Part shown: piece by piece, positions 23,559 through 35,599 of the stretch
Position numbering within the stretch: position 1 is the first letter of the stretch
Layout: each line of letters begins with the position of its first letter
NCBI GenBank assembly: GCA_018389105.1
Contig: JACATO010000598.1
Location: 1,140,707 to 1,204,706 of the forward strand
Reading direction: 5' to 3'
Source of the DNA: Nautilus pompilius
Lineage: Eukaryota > Mollusca > Cephalopoda > Nautilida > Nautilidae
Length of the DNA stretch: 64,000 nt
Notes under the pieces: generated by a model
What the model was told of the DNA's origin: nothing
What the model saw: the letters and a program-made list of their open reading frames with translations, nothing else
Databases searched by the model: none
Translations under genes and position numbers: made by a program

Positions 23559-24391
23559 GAGAGAGAGAGAGAGAGATATGGCGTCACTACAGAGAGAGAT
23601 GACGTCAGTACGAGGAGGAGAGATATGGCGTCAGTACAGAGAGAGAGAGATGACGTCAGTACAGAGAGAGAGATGACGTCAGTACGAGGAGGAGAGAGAT
23701 GGCGTCAGTACGAGGAGGAGAGATATGGCGTCAGTACAGAGAGAGATGACGTCAGTACAGAGAGATATGGCGTCAGTACGAGGAGGAGAGAGATGACGTC
23801 AGTACAGAGAGAGATGACGTCAGTACGAGGAGGAGAGAGATGGCGTCACTACAGAGAGAGATGACGTCAGTACGAGGAGGAGAGATATGGCGTCAGTACA
23901 GAGAGAGAGAGATGACGTCAGTACAGAGAGAGAGATGACGTCAGTACGAGGAGGAGAGAGATGGCGTCAGTACGAGGAGGAGAGATATGGCGTCAGTACA
24001 GAGAGAGATGACGTCAGTACAGAGAGATATGGCGTCAGTACGAGGAGGAGAGAGATGACGTCAGTACAGAGAGAGATGACGTCAGTACGAGGAGGAGAGA
24101 TATGGCGTCACTACAGAGAGAGATGACGTCAGTACGAGGAGGAGAGATATGGCGTCAGTACAGAGAGAGAGAGATGACGTCCAGTACAGAGAGAGAGATG
24201 ACGTCAGTACGAGGAGGAGAGAGATGGCGTCAGTACGAGGAGGAGAGATATGGCGTCAGTACAGAGAGAGATGACGTCAGTACAGAGAGATATGGCGTCA
24301 GTACGAGGAGGAGAGAGATGACGTCAGTACAGAGAGAGATGACGTCAGTACGAGGAGGAGAGAGATGGCGTCAGTACAGAGAGAGAGAGAA
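23559..24391 (+). repeat. CRE-core satellite array A with 262-bp higher-order repeat
   Basis: About 38 short units of roughly 20-24 bp, each of the form (GA)n, TGACGTCA or TGGCGTCA, then GTACAGAG or GTACGAGGAGGAG. I count about 17 perfect TGACGTCA sites. Units are ordered in a longer period: AGATATGGCGTCAGTACAGA starts at 23621, 23883 and 24145, exactly 262 bp apart, so the array is about 3.2 higher-order copies. The third copy has a one-base insertion in one core (GACGTCCAG, near 24180). Identity between the large copies is near-complete, which implies recent duplication. Open frames here reading VSTERE and MTSVRGGE repeats reflect periodicity. Confidence 0.95.
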
Positions 24392-25689
24392 GTTGTCAGG
24401 ATTTCAGGGTATTAATGAAGTATCCTTCACTGAATAAAACAATTTAGTAATTCGGTGCCGCCATGGTCACTGCACTTGAGACATACAAACCAGAAATGTT
24501 AAAACCGGTTGGTGTTTTTTTTTTTTTTTATTAAAAAAAAGATATTACAGAGCTGGACGGTGTTGATTCTCGATGCTTCCACGTAATGTATCCAGTATTT
24601 CAGTCCCCATCCATTCACCGCTAAAATATACATACCGGAATACTTATGGATCACTTAACTCCTCTGACAGTAGCAGGGACGTTAGAATATTATTGAACAA
24701 TCCGTTTAATTCTTCTATATTTTGCGTGGGTCCCTGTTTATTTTATTTAAAATTAAATATCCGAAGAGAAATTCACGAGTAATTGGATTTTAAGTTCCAC
24801 TTGCACGAAAAACATATTTTGGCGGAGATTCGTTTACATAATGAAGAATATTAACATTTATCGGAAACCCGTAAAGAGGAGATGGAGAGGGGACTGTTCT
24901 TCTAGATGATTAATCCCTTTTGACCAGCAAAATTTTTTTTTTCAAATGGTAATAGATTCTGATCGGTTGTTATGCGACTTTCTCGACCGCCGTTAGATCG
25001 TAAATACGCGACTGTCGTCTGCTCCAGATGAACAGCAGAACGTTTATAATTATTATAAGACATACCGCCTGGAAATTCGATTTTCATAACCATTCCCTCC
25101 AGCACCCGGGCGAAATAGAATTAGAATTACAGGCGTCAGTGAAATTTCCCCTTTTATGTGTGTGTGTATGTGTATATATATATACACATTCCTTCTATCA
25201 CAGCCTTCTCTCGTTTATTGCCTGGAGATCTCTTTCTTTGGTGCCACGACAAAAGCGAATCCATTCGGCACGTTGAGGTCGGGAAGACACTTGAGGAATT
25301 CTCCCGATTCTAACAGGGACCGTATCTTAAAACGCCCCTGTAAAACCGTATTGATATTTTCGACCTAAAATCATTTCATTAGTTTCCAGCATTTGTGTAG
25401 CAAACCCACTGGTCCCACCCCTTAAAAGAGAAAACCATCAGCGGATATTTACTGTTGCGTTCGCACAAGTTGGACTCTATTTAGTAAAAACATTTGAGAA
25501 GACGGCCGCCGTGTTGTCCTTTGAGACCGATGGGCGCGTGGGGGGAATCTTACAAATAATTTTAAAAAAAATAGACGTTATAACGGGGGTTTCCAAATAC
25601 CCTTATCGTTAGAGAGACAACATCTGATGCAGTGTGTATATTAAATGGACATTTTTCTAGTTCCCTCTTCCCCTTTTGTTTTAAATGTA
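24392..25689. other. Spacer between arrays A and B
   Basis: Mixed sequence with poly-T/poly-A at 24517-24540, and a short TG/TA microsatellite at 25158-25186. No gene seen. Confidence 0.35.
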
Positions 25690-26252
25690 AAGAGAGAGAG
25701 AGATGACGTCGGTATATATATAGAGAGAAATGACGTCGGTACAGAGAGAGAGAGAGACGTCGGTTCGCAGAGAGAGATGACGTCGGTACGGAGAGAGAGA
25801 TGACGTCGGTATATATATAGAGAGAGATGACGTCGGTACAGAGAGAGAGAGAAGTCGGTTCGGAGAGAGAGATGACGTCGGTACAGAGAGAGAGAAATGA
25901 CGTCGGTACAGAGAGAGAGAGAAGTCGGTTCGGAGAGAGAGATGACGTCGGTACAGAGAGAGAGAGAAGTCGGTTCGGAGAGAGAGAGAGAGAGAGAGAG
26001 ATATGACGTCGGTACAGAGAGAGAGATGACGTCGGTACAGAGAGAGAGAGAAGTCGGTTCGGAGAGAGAGATGACGTCGGTACAGAGAGAGAGAGAAATG
26101 ACGTCGGTACAGAGAGAGAGAGAAATGACGTCGGTACAGAGAGAGAGAGAGATGACGTCGGTACAGAGAGAGAAAGAGATGACGTCGGTACGGAGAGAGA
26201 GAGAGAAGTCGGTTCGGAGAGAGAGATGACGTCGGTACAGAGAGAGAGAGGG
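25690..26252 (+). repeat. CRE-like satellite array B (TGACGTCGG variant)
   Basis: Units read (GA)n, ATGACGTCGGTAC, then AGAGAG or GGAGAG. They alternate with a shortened form, GAAGTCGGTTCGGAGAG, and with a form carrying GGTATATATATAGAG. The core here ends CGG and not CAG, so the CRE palindrome is broken at its last base in nearly every unit: the core is TGACGTCG. The difference from array A is consistent along the whole array, showing local homogenisation. Confidence 0.93.
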
Positions 26253-27429
26253 GGGAAATGTTGTTAGTGCGAGCACTCAGCCGAAAGCTAACAGCCCGAG
26301 GTCCAGGGTCCCGCATCAGCCTCGATCCGCAGTAACAAAATCTAGCTTCAAATCTTCCTCGTTCATGTAGCTATTGGTACCCGACCGCTTCTGGACGCCT
26401 GCTGTTGAATGTCTAATCGGGCCTCCCCCCACTTTCTGTCATGGTTTATTTTATAAGGTCTCTTCAGAAATTATGTATGTGCATGTTGGGTCCTCACCCT
26501 GTCTCGTTTTTTTTTTTTTTTTTTCTTTTTCAGTTTTTGGTAATTTTCCCATCAAGTACACAGAAAACTACACAGCGGAACGCACCTCGGTAACTAACGT
26601 AACATTGTTATGCAAATTCACCGGGGGGGGGGGGTTAATTCGACTCCAGCAAGCAAAATTGGATAATTCCACGGCGATACAGAAGTCTTGTCCACGACTG
26701 TACAATTATAGAGAACAAAAAAAAAACAATATTTTTTATTATTTTTTTAAAAAATAAGGCTAATATAACTTAATAAATATTTATAACGTTTTTTGACCCA
26801 AGTAAATCGAGACCATCTAATTTAGCATCATTGGTTTGTTGTCATAACCAATATCGACTTCAGGGAATTTTTTAAAAAACATTTGTATAAACTAACTAAT
26901 CCAAAGTCTCTCTGTATGGGAATCCTGGAATTTTATTTGTGTTTTCTTTCTCAAAGATAAGTAGAATAGATTTCTATTTTTCGACAGTTCCACGGGAATG
27001 GAAAATCTTTTTCGTTATCCATCTTTCGTGGATTTCCATTTTATTTACGGAGCCGATCGTTTACTGAAAGTAATTTCATCTGAAGAAATACGTACGATTT
27101 CCTTTAAATTCTTGTAGAGGATATCGATATTGGCGCGTGAGACCACGTTACGACATGATGCCAAATTGTAAAACGGCGTGGGTGGGTGGGGGTGGGGGGA
27201 GGTGAAGAACTAATAAGTTTTGGGAATCGGATTTAATGCACTGTTCCAACCGACAAAAGAAAGGATCGTGATCTCTGTAAGTGGCAGGAAATCGGCCGGG
27301 CCCATCTTCAACCCTGTGGCCGGAGAGTCAGCGCCTGGTATTCCCATCCTCTCGGGAGCAGTGTAAATGTGGGATGGTTGAAACTGTCCCCACGAGAGCA
27401 GACTCTACTGGCTGGAAAATGTTTAACAC
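26253..27429. other. Anonymous sequence, homopolymer runs, no gene seen
   Basis: Contains a poly-T run at 26510-26524 and a G-run at 26624-26633. Open frames have no motif. Confidence 0.35.
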
Positions 27430-27715
<286 letters not shown>

Positions 27716-29129
27716 ATTTAGTTTTGAATAATTTTGAATGTTAAAAGTGATTAACCTATATTTTTATTTGGAAAATAAGTGCATCTTCAAACAAAAAGAC
27801 ACCGGGTCAGGAGGAGGAGGAGGAGAGCACGCCTCTTCTTCTTGACGACGCACCTGACGCGCTGGACATCTTGAGACTGGCGAGAAATGGCCGTATTTCC
27901 GTTCTGGTTTCGTGCAGCCGACGCTTCCGGAGTTCGGGAGAAACGGACGCTCTGAACACGGATGATTTCATTACCTTCATCGATAGGAAACTTGCCATTG
28001 TAAGAAAACGCCGCCGTGTCTGTCCGCACGGGTTTTTTTTACCGTTCCGTGCCGGCCTCTGTTATCGGGTGAGGCCGAGAGGTCGGGAGGGTAGTTCGGA
28101 GGGGGACCCTCAGCATACTATCCCTTTCCTTCGAGGATGGCATTAACCGGTGTCTCAAGATATAATGCTATTCTGGTACAGTCACAGAGCAGACGATCTG
28201 ACGCAATAACCTGCCAGTTCTGTAGAACGCCATTACGGAGTCAGGAGATGAGATGCGTGGGTACATAAATAGGTAACAAAAATTTTCATCTGATGATTTC
28301 TTGCAAAAAGAAAAAGAAGAAAAAAAATAGGGCGGCCCCCTCCTCCTCCTCCTCCTCCGACAGATGGGCATTTCTTTGCTATATTAAAATAGTATAATTA
28401 ATATGTAGTTATTATCTTCAACCGATATTCGCACATAAAAATGGGCTTATAACGGGCACAGATCGAACCACTCGCGGGTGAAGGTCACGGGGCGAGACTC
28501 GAAAAGGTGAAGGTCTGTTTTGGATGGAGGCGGTTCTGACAAACCGATCGATTGGATGGATAACGAATTTCCTCTCCGTCGTCTTCATTTCTGAGCAGAT
28601 GGGAGATTTGGCTCCTTGTCTCCCAAGATTAGAAAAGAAGAAGAAAAGCGTAAAGGTTTCTTTCAGTTCGGTCGTTCACGATTTTAACGGGGAAAAAAAG
28701 AAAAGAAAAAGAACAGGACGATGATATTCGGGAGAAATGTTATCGCGGTACGAAACTAGGGCCTTTGGTTGAGGTGAAGCACAAGAGTTTTGGCCAACCA
28801 TCGGCATCAGAACCGGCTGTCGAGCCGAGCATAACGCGGAACACCTTCTGCAGAAGACACGCTCAGCATCGTGCCCCAACCCGTCGCCATGACTACCAAT
28901 ATCTACGCACTTTGTTATGGCAACCACGAACGGAGAACAGTCGGACAACTCTGCTAACAAGTCACCGAGAATACAAAAAAAATACGCCACCTGTAAACAT
29001 CGTCGAGCAGCCGCTAAGATCCGCGTGCGTCTTGACAGCCTGGAAGCATGACTATAAAACACTAACCACTTCGCTAAACAACAACAATAGTGCGGCTTTA
29101 TAACCACTCCTATTGTTTAAAGAATACCG
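27716..29129. other. Mixed sequence with CpG-rich patches, no gene proven
   Basis: Open frames occur on both strands at 27807-28146 and 28676-29107 without recognisable motifs. The plus frame at 27870-28000 ends at a possible donor (CATTGTAAGA, near 27998), but I see no matching acceptor. Confidence 0.3.
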
Positions 29130-30480
29130 AGTACAGATATTTGACCAACCACGTCGATCTGGGAACTCTCTAACCAAACCCACAACATTAGTAGTAGACC
29201 AAATTTACTTATTTTTAAACAACCAAGAAAATACATATCGAAAAGAGAACACTGCGTGAAAATATTTTCAGCCAGTCGCATAGATTAGGGAATTTAACAA
29301 GTGCTAATTAGAGATCACTGCATGGGGCTTTTAACTACCCACATAAATTAGAAAATACTATGAAAGGTTGTTTTACCTGTCTGTTCTGTTTTAACCAATC
29401 ACATTTACTAGAGACCGCTGTCTGTTCTGTTTTAACCAATCACATTTACTAGAGACCTCTGTCTGTTCTGTTTTAACCAATCACATTTACTAGAGACCGC
29501 TGTCTGTTCTGTTTTAACCAATCACATTTACTAGAGACCTCTGTCTGTTCTGTTTTAACCAATCACATTTACTAGAGACCGCTGTCTGTTCTGTTTTAAC
29601 CAATCACATTACTAGAGACCTCTGTCTGTTCTGTTTTAACCAATCACATTTACTAGAGACCGCTGTCTGTTCTGTTTTAACCAATCACATTTACTAGAGA
29701 CCGCTGTCTGTTCTGTTTTAACCAATCACATTTACTAGAGACCGCTGTCTGTTCTGTTTTAACCAATCACATTACTAGAGACCGCTGTCTGTTCTGTTTT
29801 AACCAATCACATTTACTAGAGACCGCTGTCTGTTCTGTTTTAACCAATCACATTTACTAGAGACCGCTGTCTGTTCTGTTTTAACCAATCACATTTATTA
29901 GAGACCTCTGTCTGTTCTGTTTTAACCAATCACATTTACTAGAGACCGCTGTCTGTTCTGTTTTAACCAATCACATTTACTAGAGACCTCTGTCTGTTCT
30001 GTTTTAACCAATCACATTTACTAGAGACCGCTGTCTGTTCTGTTTTAACCAATCACATTTACTAGAGACCGCTGTCTGTTCTGTTTTAACCAATCATTTT
30101 CACTGGAGAATAGTGCGAGCGAATTTTAGACGAACACTATGACAAGGAAACAACCACAGCATTTTTTCTTAAAATATTTTGTTGTTTTTTTTTTTTAAAT
30201 GAACAGTAGTGAATATAAATTTTTGCAAGACGTTTTTAAATCAACCTTGTTGGCTGCACAATTCTGTGTGCTGTTTTAATCAACCATATTGATTAGAGAA
30301 CCGAGTGTGTCTCTTTTAACTATATCCACCAGAGAACATTTTGTGCTGCTTTTTTTTTAGCAACCACATAACTAAATAATTCTATACGCGGTTTTTTAAC
30401 CGACCACATTGAAAAAAGAAGTTTGCATGAGGTTTTAATATATGTACAACCGACACGTATTTCCTCATTGGACTCTTAAA
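29130..30480 (+). repeat. Minisatellite with an 18-copy 41-bp core, each unit with a CCAAT box
   Basis: The homogeneous core runs from about 29375 to 30105: 18 units of 41 bp reading TTTTAACCAATCACATTTAC, then TAGAGACC(G/T)CTGTCTGTTC. Two units lack one T and one has TTATTAG in place of TTACTAG. GACCGCTG and GACCTCTG alternate strictly over the first six units and then become mostly GACCGCTG. AACCAATCA fits the NF-Y CCAAT-box consensus (RRCCAATSR) in every unit. Diverged units of about 55-65 bp flank both sides (for example 29315-29360 and 30240-30450, with TTTTAATCAACC and TTAACCGACCACATT). The array is therefore an old repeat with a recently homogenised centre. Confidence 0.93.
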
Positions 30481-30721
30481 GCAGATTGTTTACCAATTTA
30501 AAGGGGAAGAACGTTTACAGCTGAATAATTCATACCCAGCAGTCAGGCAGCTTCTGTTGCCATTTAACTGATCTACTTATTGTCGTTGTTTATAGTTACT
30601 TCTTTGTGTGTTTTTTACTTGTTTATTTTCATTTTGTAGAAATCGTGCATCTCCCTCTTTTAAGTGGGAAAACTTTTTTTCGTTTAATTCCTCGTTTGCA
30701 AACTTTGTTTCATTGGGAACT
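30481..30721. other. Spacer, no gene seen
   Basis: AT-rich sequence between two minisatellites, without coding or structural signal. Confidence 0.3.
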
Positions 30722-30935
30722 CCGAGCCCGGCTCGGCCAGCATCGGGAGCAGCCGGCGAGGAGGGGTGTACGTTTCTCGCCAGTCCGAGCTCGGCTCGGC
30801 CATCATCGGGAGCGGCCGGCGAGGAAGGGTGTACGTTTCTCGCCAGTCCGAGCCCGGCTCGGCCAGCATCGGGAGCGGCCGGCGAGGAAGGGTGTACGTT
30901 TCTCGCCAGTCCGAGCTCGGCTCGGCAAACATCTG
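30722..30935. repeat. 63-bp GC-rich tandem repeat, 3.4 copies
   Basis: Units start at 30722, 30785, 30848 and 30911 with CCGAGC(C/T)CGGCTCGGCCA. Units 1 and 3 carry CCCGG with CAGCATC; units 2 and 4 carry CTCGG with CATCATC or CAAACATC. The true repeat is thus probably a 126-bp dimer. Because 63 is a multiple of three, several frames are open on both strands, so openness is no evidence of coding. CCGAGCTCGG is itself a palindrome. Confidence 0.93.
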
Positions 30936-33449
30936 GATACAGACGCCTGTTGGGTGCGTAATAAAACGTAGTAAGTAAAAAAAAAAACAATCTAATAGCT
31001 GTTTGGTTAAAATAAGGAAAAGAAAACAAAGCGCTGCTGGTCTGGGAAAAAACAGGTGATTAATGACAGTTACACGAGGAATAGAAAGCGACGGCCACAG
31101 AGGGATTTAGTTTAAATTTATTAGAACCCAGATTAAAGAAAAAACCGAAATTAAGGGGGGGGATTGAAACCTCCGGCGAACTTCGTGTGGAGATGGAATT
31201 AATGAAATCAGATTAAGGAAATAATTAATTATTCCAAGAATCGTATTTAATTTAAAAATCTTTTTTTGTTGTTGTTGTTGTTGTCTTTTTTAAATGTTTC
31301 TGTTGCTAGGATGTGGACTAAGAACAGACAGTTTCTCCCCTTCCCACCCCCTCCCATCACTTAGAAATATCCCTTTCCGTAATTACGCTGCGAATGGCTG
31401 GCAATAGGCTGACGGAGAATTGAGTAAGTTTCTATTAAACAGCGTTTTTTTTATGTTTTCAGTCATGAGGGGAGCAGAGTTACGGTGAGAAGAATGAGTC
31501 TACATGGTCCCCCAAAAGGAGCTGCTGATTAATGTCCCGACTGAAGTTAGCTGACTGTGACCGGTTACAGCCATTTTCGAAGACCCTGATCCATCTTCCG
31601 CGGTAGAGTACAAGCGGACGGCGGCAATGGTTTCTCTCAGCCGTTCTCTAGCTGGCGTAACAAAAAAACACACACACACACACCCCGAAACCAAAACTCG
31701 ATTGCGTGACCATCTTAGCCACTTTGATCATTTGGCCACACATCCTCGTGTCTTTGGACCCCCTATCCCATTAATTGACATGGAGCAAGGACAACCGACA
31801 GCCATAATTATCCTTTTTTAGCATTAGTAATTATTTGTTTTATTGGAGGCGACGTTTCTTGTCGGCAAATAAGGCGAGAATTGATCACAGAGCCGACACT
31901 TGGATGCACTGAAATCATCCCATCGACAGACATTCTACGGCTTTTATTTCCATTCTTCTATTGACCGGTGATCTTTGATATACCCGAATGAAAACAATTA
32001 ATCGATACACTTGGACCAAACTTGTTTGTTTGTTTATTTTTTCTAGAGTTGATTTATTCTCCGACTTAGCTAATTTTCTCCTATATTTGGCTTTACATTT
32101 TGCGTAACCATTTCTTTCGCCATGTTTTATTTCTCTTTTAATGCGCGCACTCAGAAGGAATCTCTTTTAGTTGAAAAACTGTAATCTGTAGACTTTGGCG
32201 AACAATCCGGCCTTCATCATTAGAATCTACAGCATTACGCCGCAACCGACTGTACCCTGCCCAGCTAATCCCCTTTTAAAAAAAGCTAACTTTTCGGAAG
32301 TTAGTGGGTCAGTTAAGGCTTTTCCAATCAACTAATGGTAACCTCTTTAGCTGAATACATCAAAATGCTGACCCTCTGTGCTCTTCCATTCTGGTTTTGC
32401 TGGCCGGGAATCTCCGTTTCAATGATATTTTCCTTTTTACAGCGCAACAAATTAAGTAAATGTGCTCTTAATGGGTATTTCTCCTTTGAAGACGGATCTG
32501 TTGATTGATTGATTTCTTAATCTTACAGTATTTTCGTTATGACGCTGATGCTGAAGTCCTTGGAGTGTTAGGCAAGGTATTCAGAAGCACGTTTATTCTG
32601 CTCTTGAAATACATTTAACTATTTAATTATTTCTTTTACTCCCATCGCCCATCTTACTGTGTACACTAGTAGATTTTTTTGCCTGGAAAAGAAAACCCAC
32701 GACAGGAAATCTGGTTATTATCTTCTGTCTCCATTTAAAACTTGATAGCTGTACGAATGTCGTCCAAATATCTTAGAATAATCTTTGGTCAAAGTCCGGA
32801 TGATAGCTGTAAGATTTTTATAAAGGATGTGCACGATCGCTCAGCACAATTATACTTTAGATCTGTTCCTTTTCCTGTCCATTCTTTGGTAAACTGTTGG
32901 CGAGAGAGTAACCCAGGCGTAGTCAACTATCCCGCTGGTGTGGGAATGCTAGGTAACGTGAGGCTGTCTTAGACAAATGCTGTGTAGAAACGGTAGTTAC
33001 ATCATGCAAAATCCGTTTATTACTGCATATAGGTATATTTTAGAATGCCAGCGAAAAATATTTTCAGCTCTCATCGCTTAATATTCTGCTTCTGATGACA
33101 ACTTTAAAGTAAGAAAATCTCATTAAGATTAAATAACATTTAGCGGTCGCTCAGTGCCCTCAAAATCTAATACCATAATGACATGATGTGGGCTTCAGAG
33201 GCTGCTTCTCTAACTAATTCTATCTGAAAATTTTAAGGATCCTGTACATAAAAAAACAAAATAAACAACAGAAACTAAAAGTATATTCCGTCATTTTTTG
33301 CCCAACTATTGAACCGTATTAAATTTTTTTTCAGAGCAGCATAATCCCGTTGATGTATTTCAACAACTTGAACAAGGAACTGCTTCCGTTCTTCTTGATG
33401 AGTGAAAAATGAACTGAATGACTAAATCAACATCACACATCCTTCAGCT
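30936..33449. other. Anonymous sequence with homeodomain-type motif clusters
   Basis: No coding feature recognised. 31190-31250 is rich in ATTA and TAAT motifs (TTAATGAAATCAGATTAAGG, TAATTAATTA). A CA repeat lies at 31668-31683. 31820-32550 reads like non-repetitive, moderately balanced sequence. Confidence 0.35.
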
Positions 33450-33469
33450 GCATCATTTACAGCTTTTAA

Positions 33470-35240
33470 TTGGTCAACTCTTTTTCCTTTTTTCGAATAA
33501 ACTCACCATTTGATTCCAAAGGAAAAAAAAAATGAAAAGAGATACTGAGGGATGTAAACAGTTTCACACTGTTTGTTGTCAGTCTTTCTTGCACAAGTAG
33601 TTCATTAACCTGGATTAAACAAGGTGAGTCATCTTCTCCCTGATGCTCTTCAAAGACTCTCATCATGGCCCTCCTCATTATCACATGAAACCTTCACACT
33701 AAAAAATGCCAACTCAACTGGTGTTTTACTCAGGTACCAGATGTGGCCTGAGAAATCTTAATTGGTTCCTTAGATACTCTTTCATTTATTTCCCTGCAAG
33801 CAGTAAGGTAATAGGATCTTTGAACTGCTCCAAATTATTCCCATGGAGCAGATGGACAAATTAACCAAGTCACCAGATACAGGAAAACTGCGAATATGTT
33901 TAAATCTAAAACTCTAAAGGTTAGGTACAATTTCGAACGGAACAGGTAAATATCCAGGCAATAAATCAAATTTTCCACCCATCTCTGTGGTAAGTTTCTG
34001 GTGTACGAACATGAATGCGAATGAATATGAAATCATGTCATCCTTGAACGTTTTTGCTGTCAATGCAACAGAAACGTCACTCGTAGCTTCTGTGCGCTCT
34101 CATCAGTCGAGTTCCAAGAGTCAGGGAATCTTTGAAACAGTTAGACATTGGGCCCACTTGATGCTTCCATCAGAGCATCATACAATTTTGCAACAATTAA
34201 CTCGTATACATGGTGCCGACAGAATAAATACAGAGGTTGTCAGTCCAATTCCATTCTTGAATAACAATGAACAGTGCAGCTGCCTGTGGCTCTCTAGCAG
34301 ATTTTTTTCCTCCAATTGTGGTAATGCCCAAACGTTTCGCGAAACCACGAGTCGGTCAGCATTTGTTCCCAGCGTCGAATCTGACGACGACTTTCCATCT
34401 TAGGGTCGAAAAAATTCTGTATTTCCTTCGCAATGAAAATTTCGATGATTTATTCTTCTCAGCTGTCTAATATTGGTTCTGTAGTGAAATAATAGTCTTT
34501 TGGATTCTGAGAAAGTGGCTGTATGTTTGGATGCTAAAAAGAATAAGTTTCATTTCTGTGACAAACTTTAGTTCCATCCAGGGCTGAGGGTAACCCATGG
34601 GTGATTATTTTGGCCGGTTTGGAGCACTTCCGTCGCCTTAGATCTGGATACAGACAGAAATCCAGTACTTAGAGCCTGATAATGGCAAATCATGTGAACG
34701 ATTCTCCTCCTCCATTTGTGCTGCAATCATTACGTCCTGAACCGCTGGGATCCACTACTGTTGAGGAAGACTGTAAGTAATATCTGCCAGGTTCTTTCAT
34801 TCTCCCTTTCTTATTACCTTTGTACAACTCAAAATAACTTAACACCAACCTGTACCCTTCTTCCCTTTTCTTTTCTGGTACTTCTATCCTTCGGCAATCT
34901 TCATAATGTTCAAAGCATCGGCTCGCGTCGCATCAAACGAGCCATCCAATGTATATACAAATTCGTCCTCTTTCTTATGCTGTCTTCCGTATTGCATTTT
35001 TTCCCCTAAGGCTTTGCCGTTTTGAGAACAGGTCTCTGATTTTATTTGTGATATGTTACTTACGTCCTGCGGGAATTCTTGCTATTCGCCACAAATACAA
35101 TATTTCCCGAGCAGTAGCTGTAGCACCTTTTAACATTGTTTTTACTTTATTTGCCAATGAATATAAAAGAATCTTCCAAATACGCCGATAGGATAGAAGT
35201 TTGTATCCCATAAATGCATCCAAACCACTTCCTATCAACC
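33470..35240 (-). pseudogene. Long decayed copy of a multicopy, transposase-like animal gene family
   Basis: On the minus strand a series of fragments in shifting frames lies in one consistent order. REILYLWRIARIPAGRK is at about 35056-35115, FDATRADALNIMKIAEG at about 34890-34945, and THGLPSALDGTKV at about 34570-34610. QAAALFIVIQEWNWTDNL lies near 34250-34310, CRHHVYELIVAKLYDALMEA at about 34165-34225, SSGPNV near 34145, GHIWYLSKTPVELAFF at 33700-33750, and LIQVNELLVQERL near 33580-33625. I recall this motif series (ARIPT, FDIAHADAL, CRHHxxE, SSGP, HLWYLSEE) from uncharacterised proteins present in many copies in arthropods, cnidarians and molluscs. They are probably transposon-encoded with an RNase-H-like core. 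There are many stops and frameshifts, so the copy is dead. The family name is uncertain; the colinear order is the main support. Confidence 0.5.
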
Positions 35241-35599
35241 AGAAACCACGTTTTTGTCATTTACTATTGTAACCATAACACATAAATTGTAGCTTTTCTA
35301 AAATCGAAAAACGAGTTCGAAGTTAGTTTCAATGTATTGTATTATCTTTTACTACTTCAGAAAACGTGAAATTTATTGATTGGCTGCTATAAAATGTTAT
35401 GTATCTAGTTCAATCTAGAAGTTAAATAATAAACGACAAATTAATATTGTCTCATTTTATGAATATTCCTTTATAGCGAAATTTATTAAATAATGCACAT
35501 CATCCTGTATATAAATCCCATTCTTTAGTTTCTGGGGATCAATAATGATACGTGACGTATGAAATCACAAGAGTAAACTTTAGATCGGATCTATTGAGC

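Noticed and set aside
23407-24437. Open frames with repeated VSTERE / MTSVRGGE peptides
   Set aside because: They follow the period of the CRE-core satellite. The frame changes whenever the GA run length changes, and no signal or splice context is present.
25641-26316. Two overlapping 211-codon minus-strand frames rich in LSLCTDVIS
   Set aside because: Same cause: satellite array B read on the CT strand in two frames.
29375-30105. CRISPR-like array of 41-bp repeats
   Set aside because: The repeats are directly adjacent with no unique spacers, and the surrounding genome is animal-like. It is a minisatellite.
30577-31029. 150-codon minus-strand repeat protein
   Set aside because: The 63-bp unit is a multiple of three, so openness on several frames is automatic; no independent coding support.
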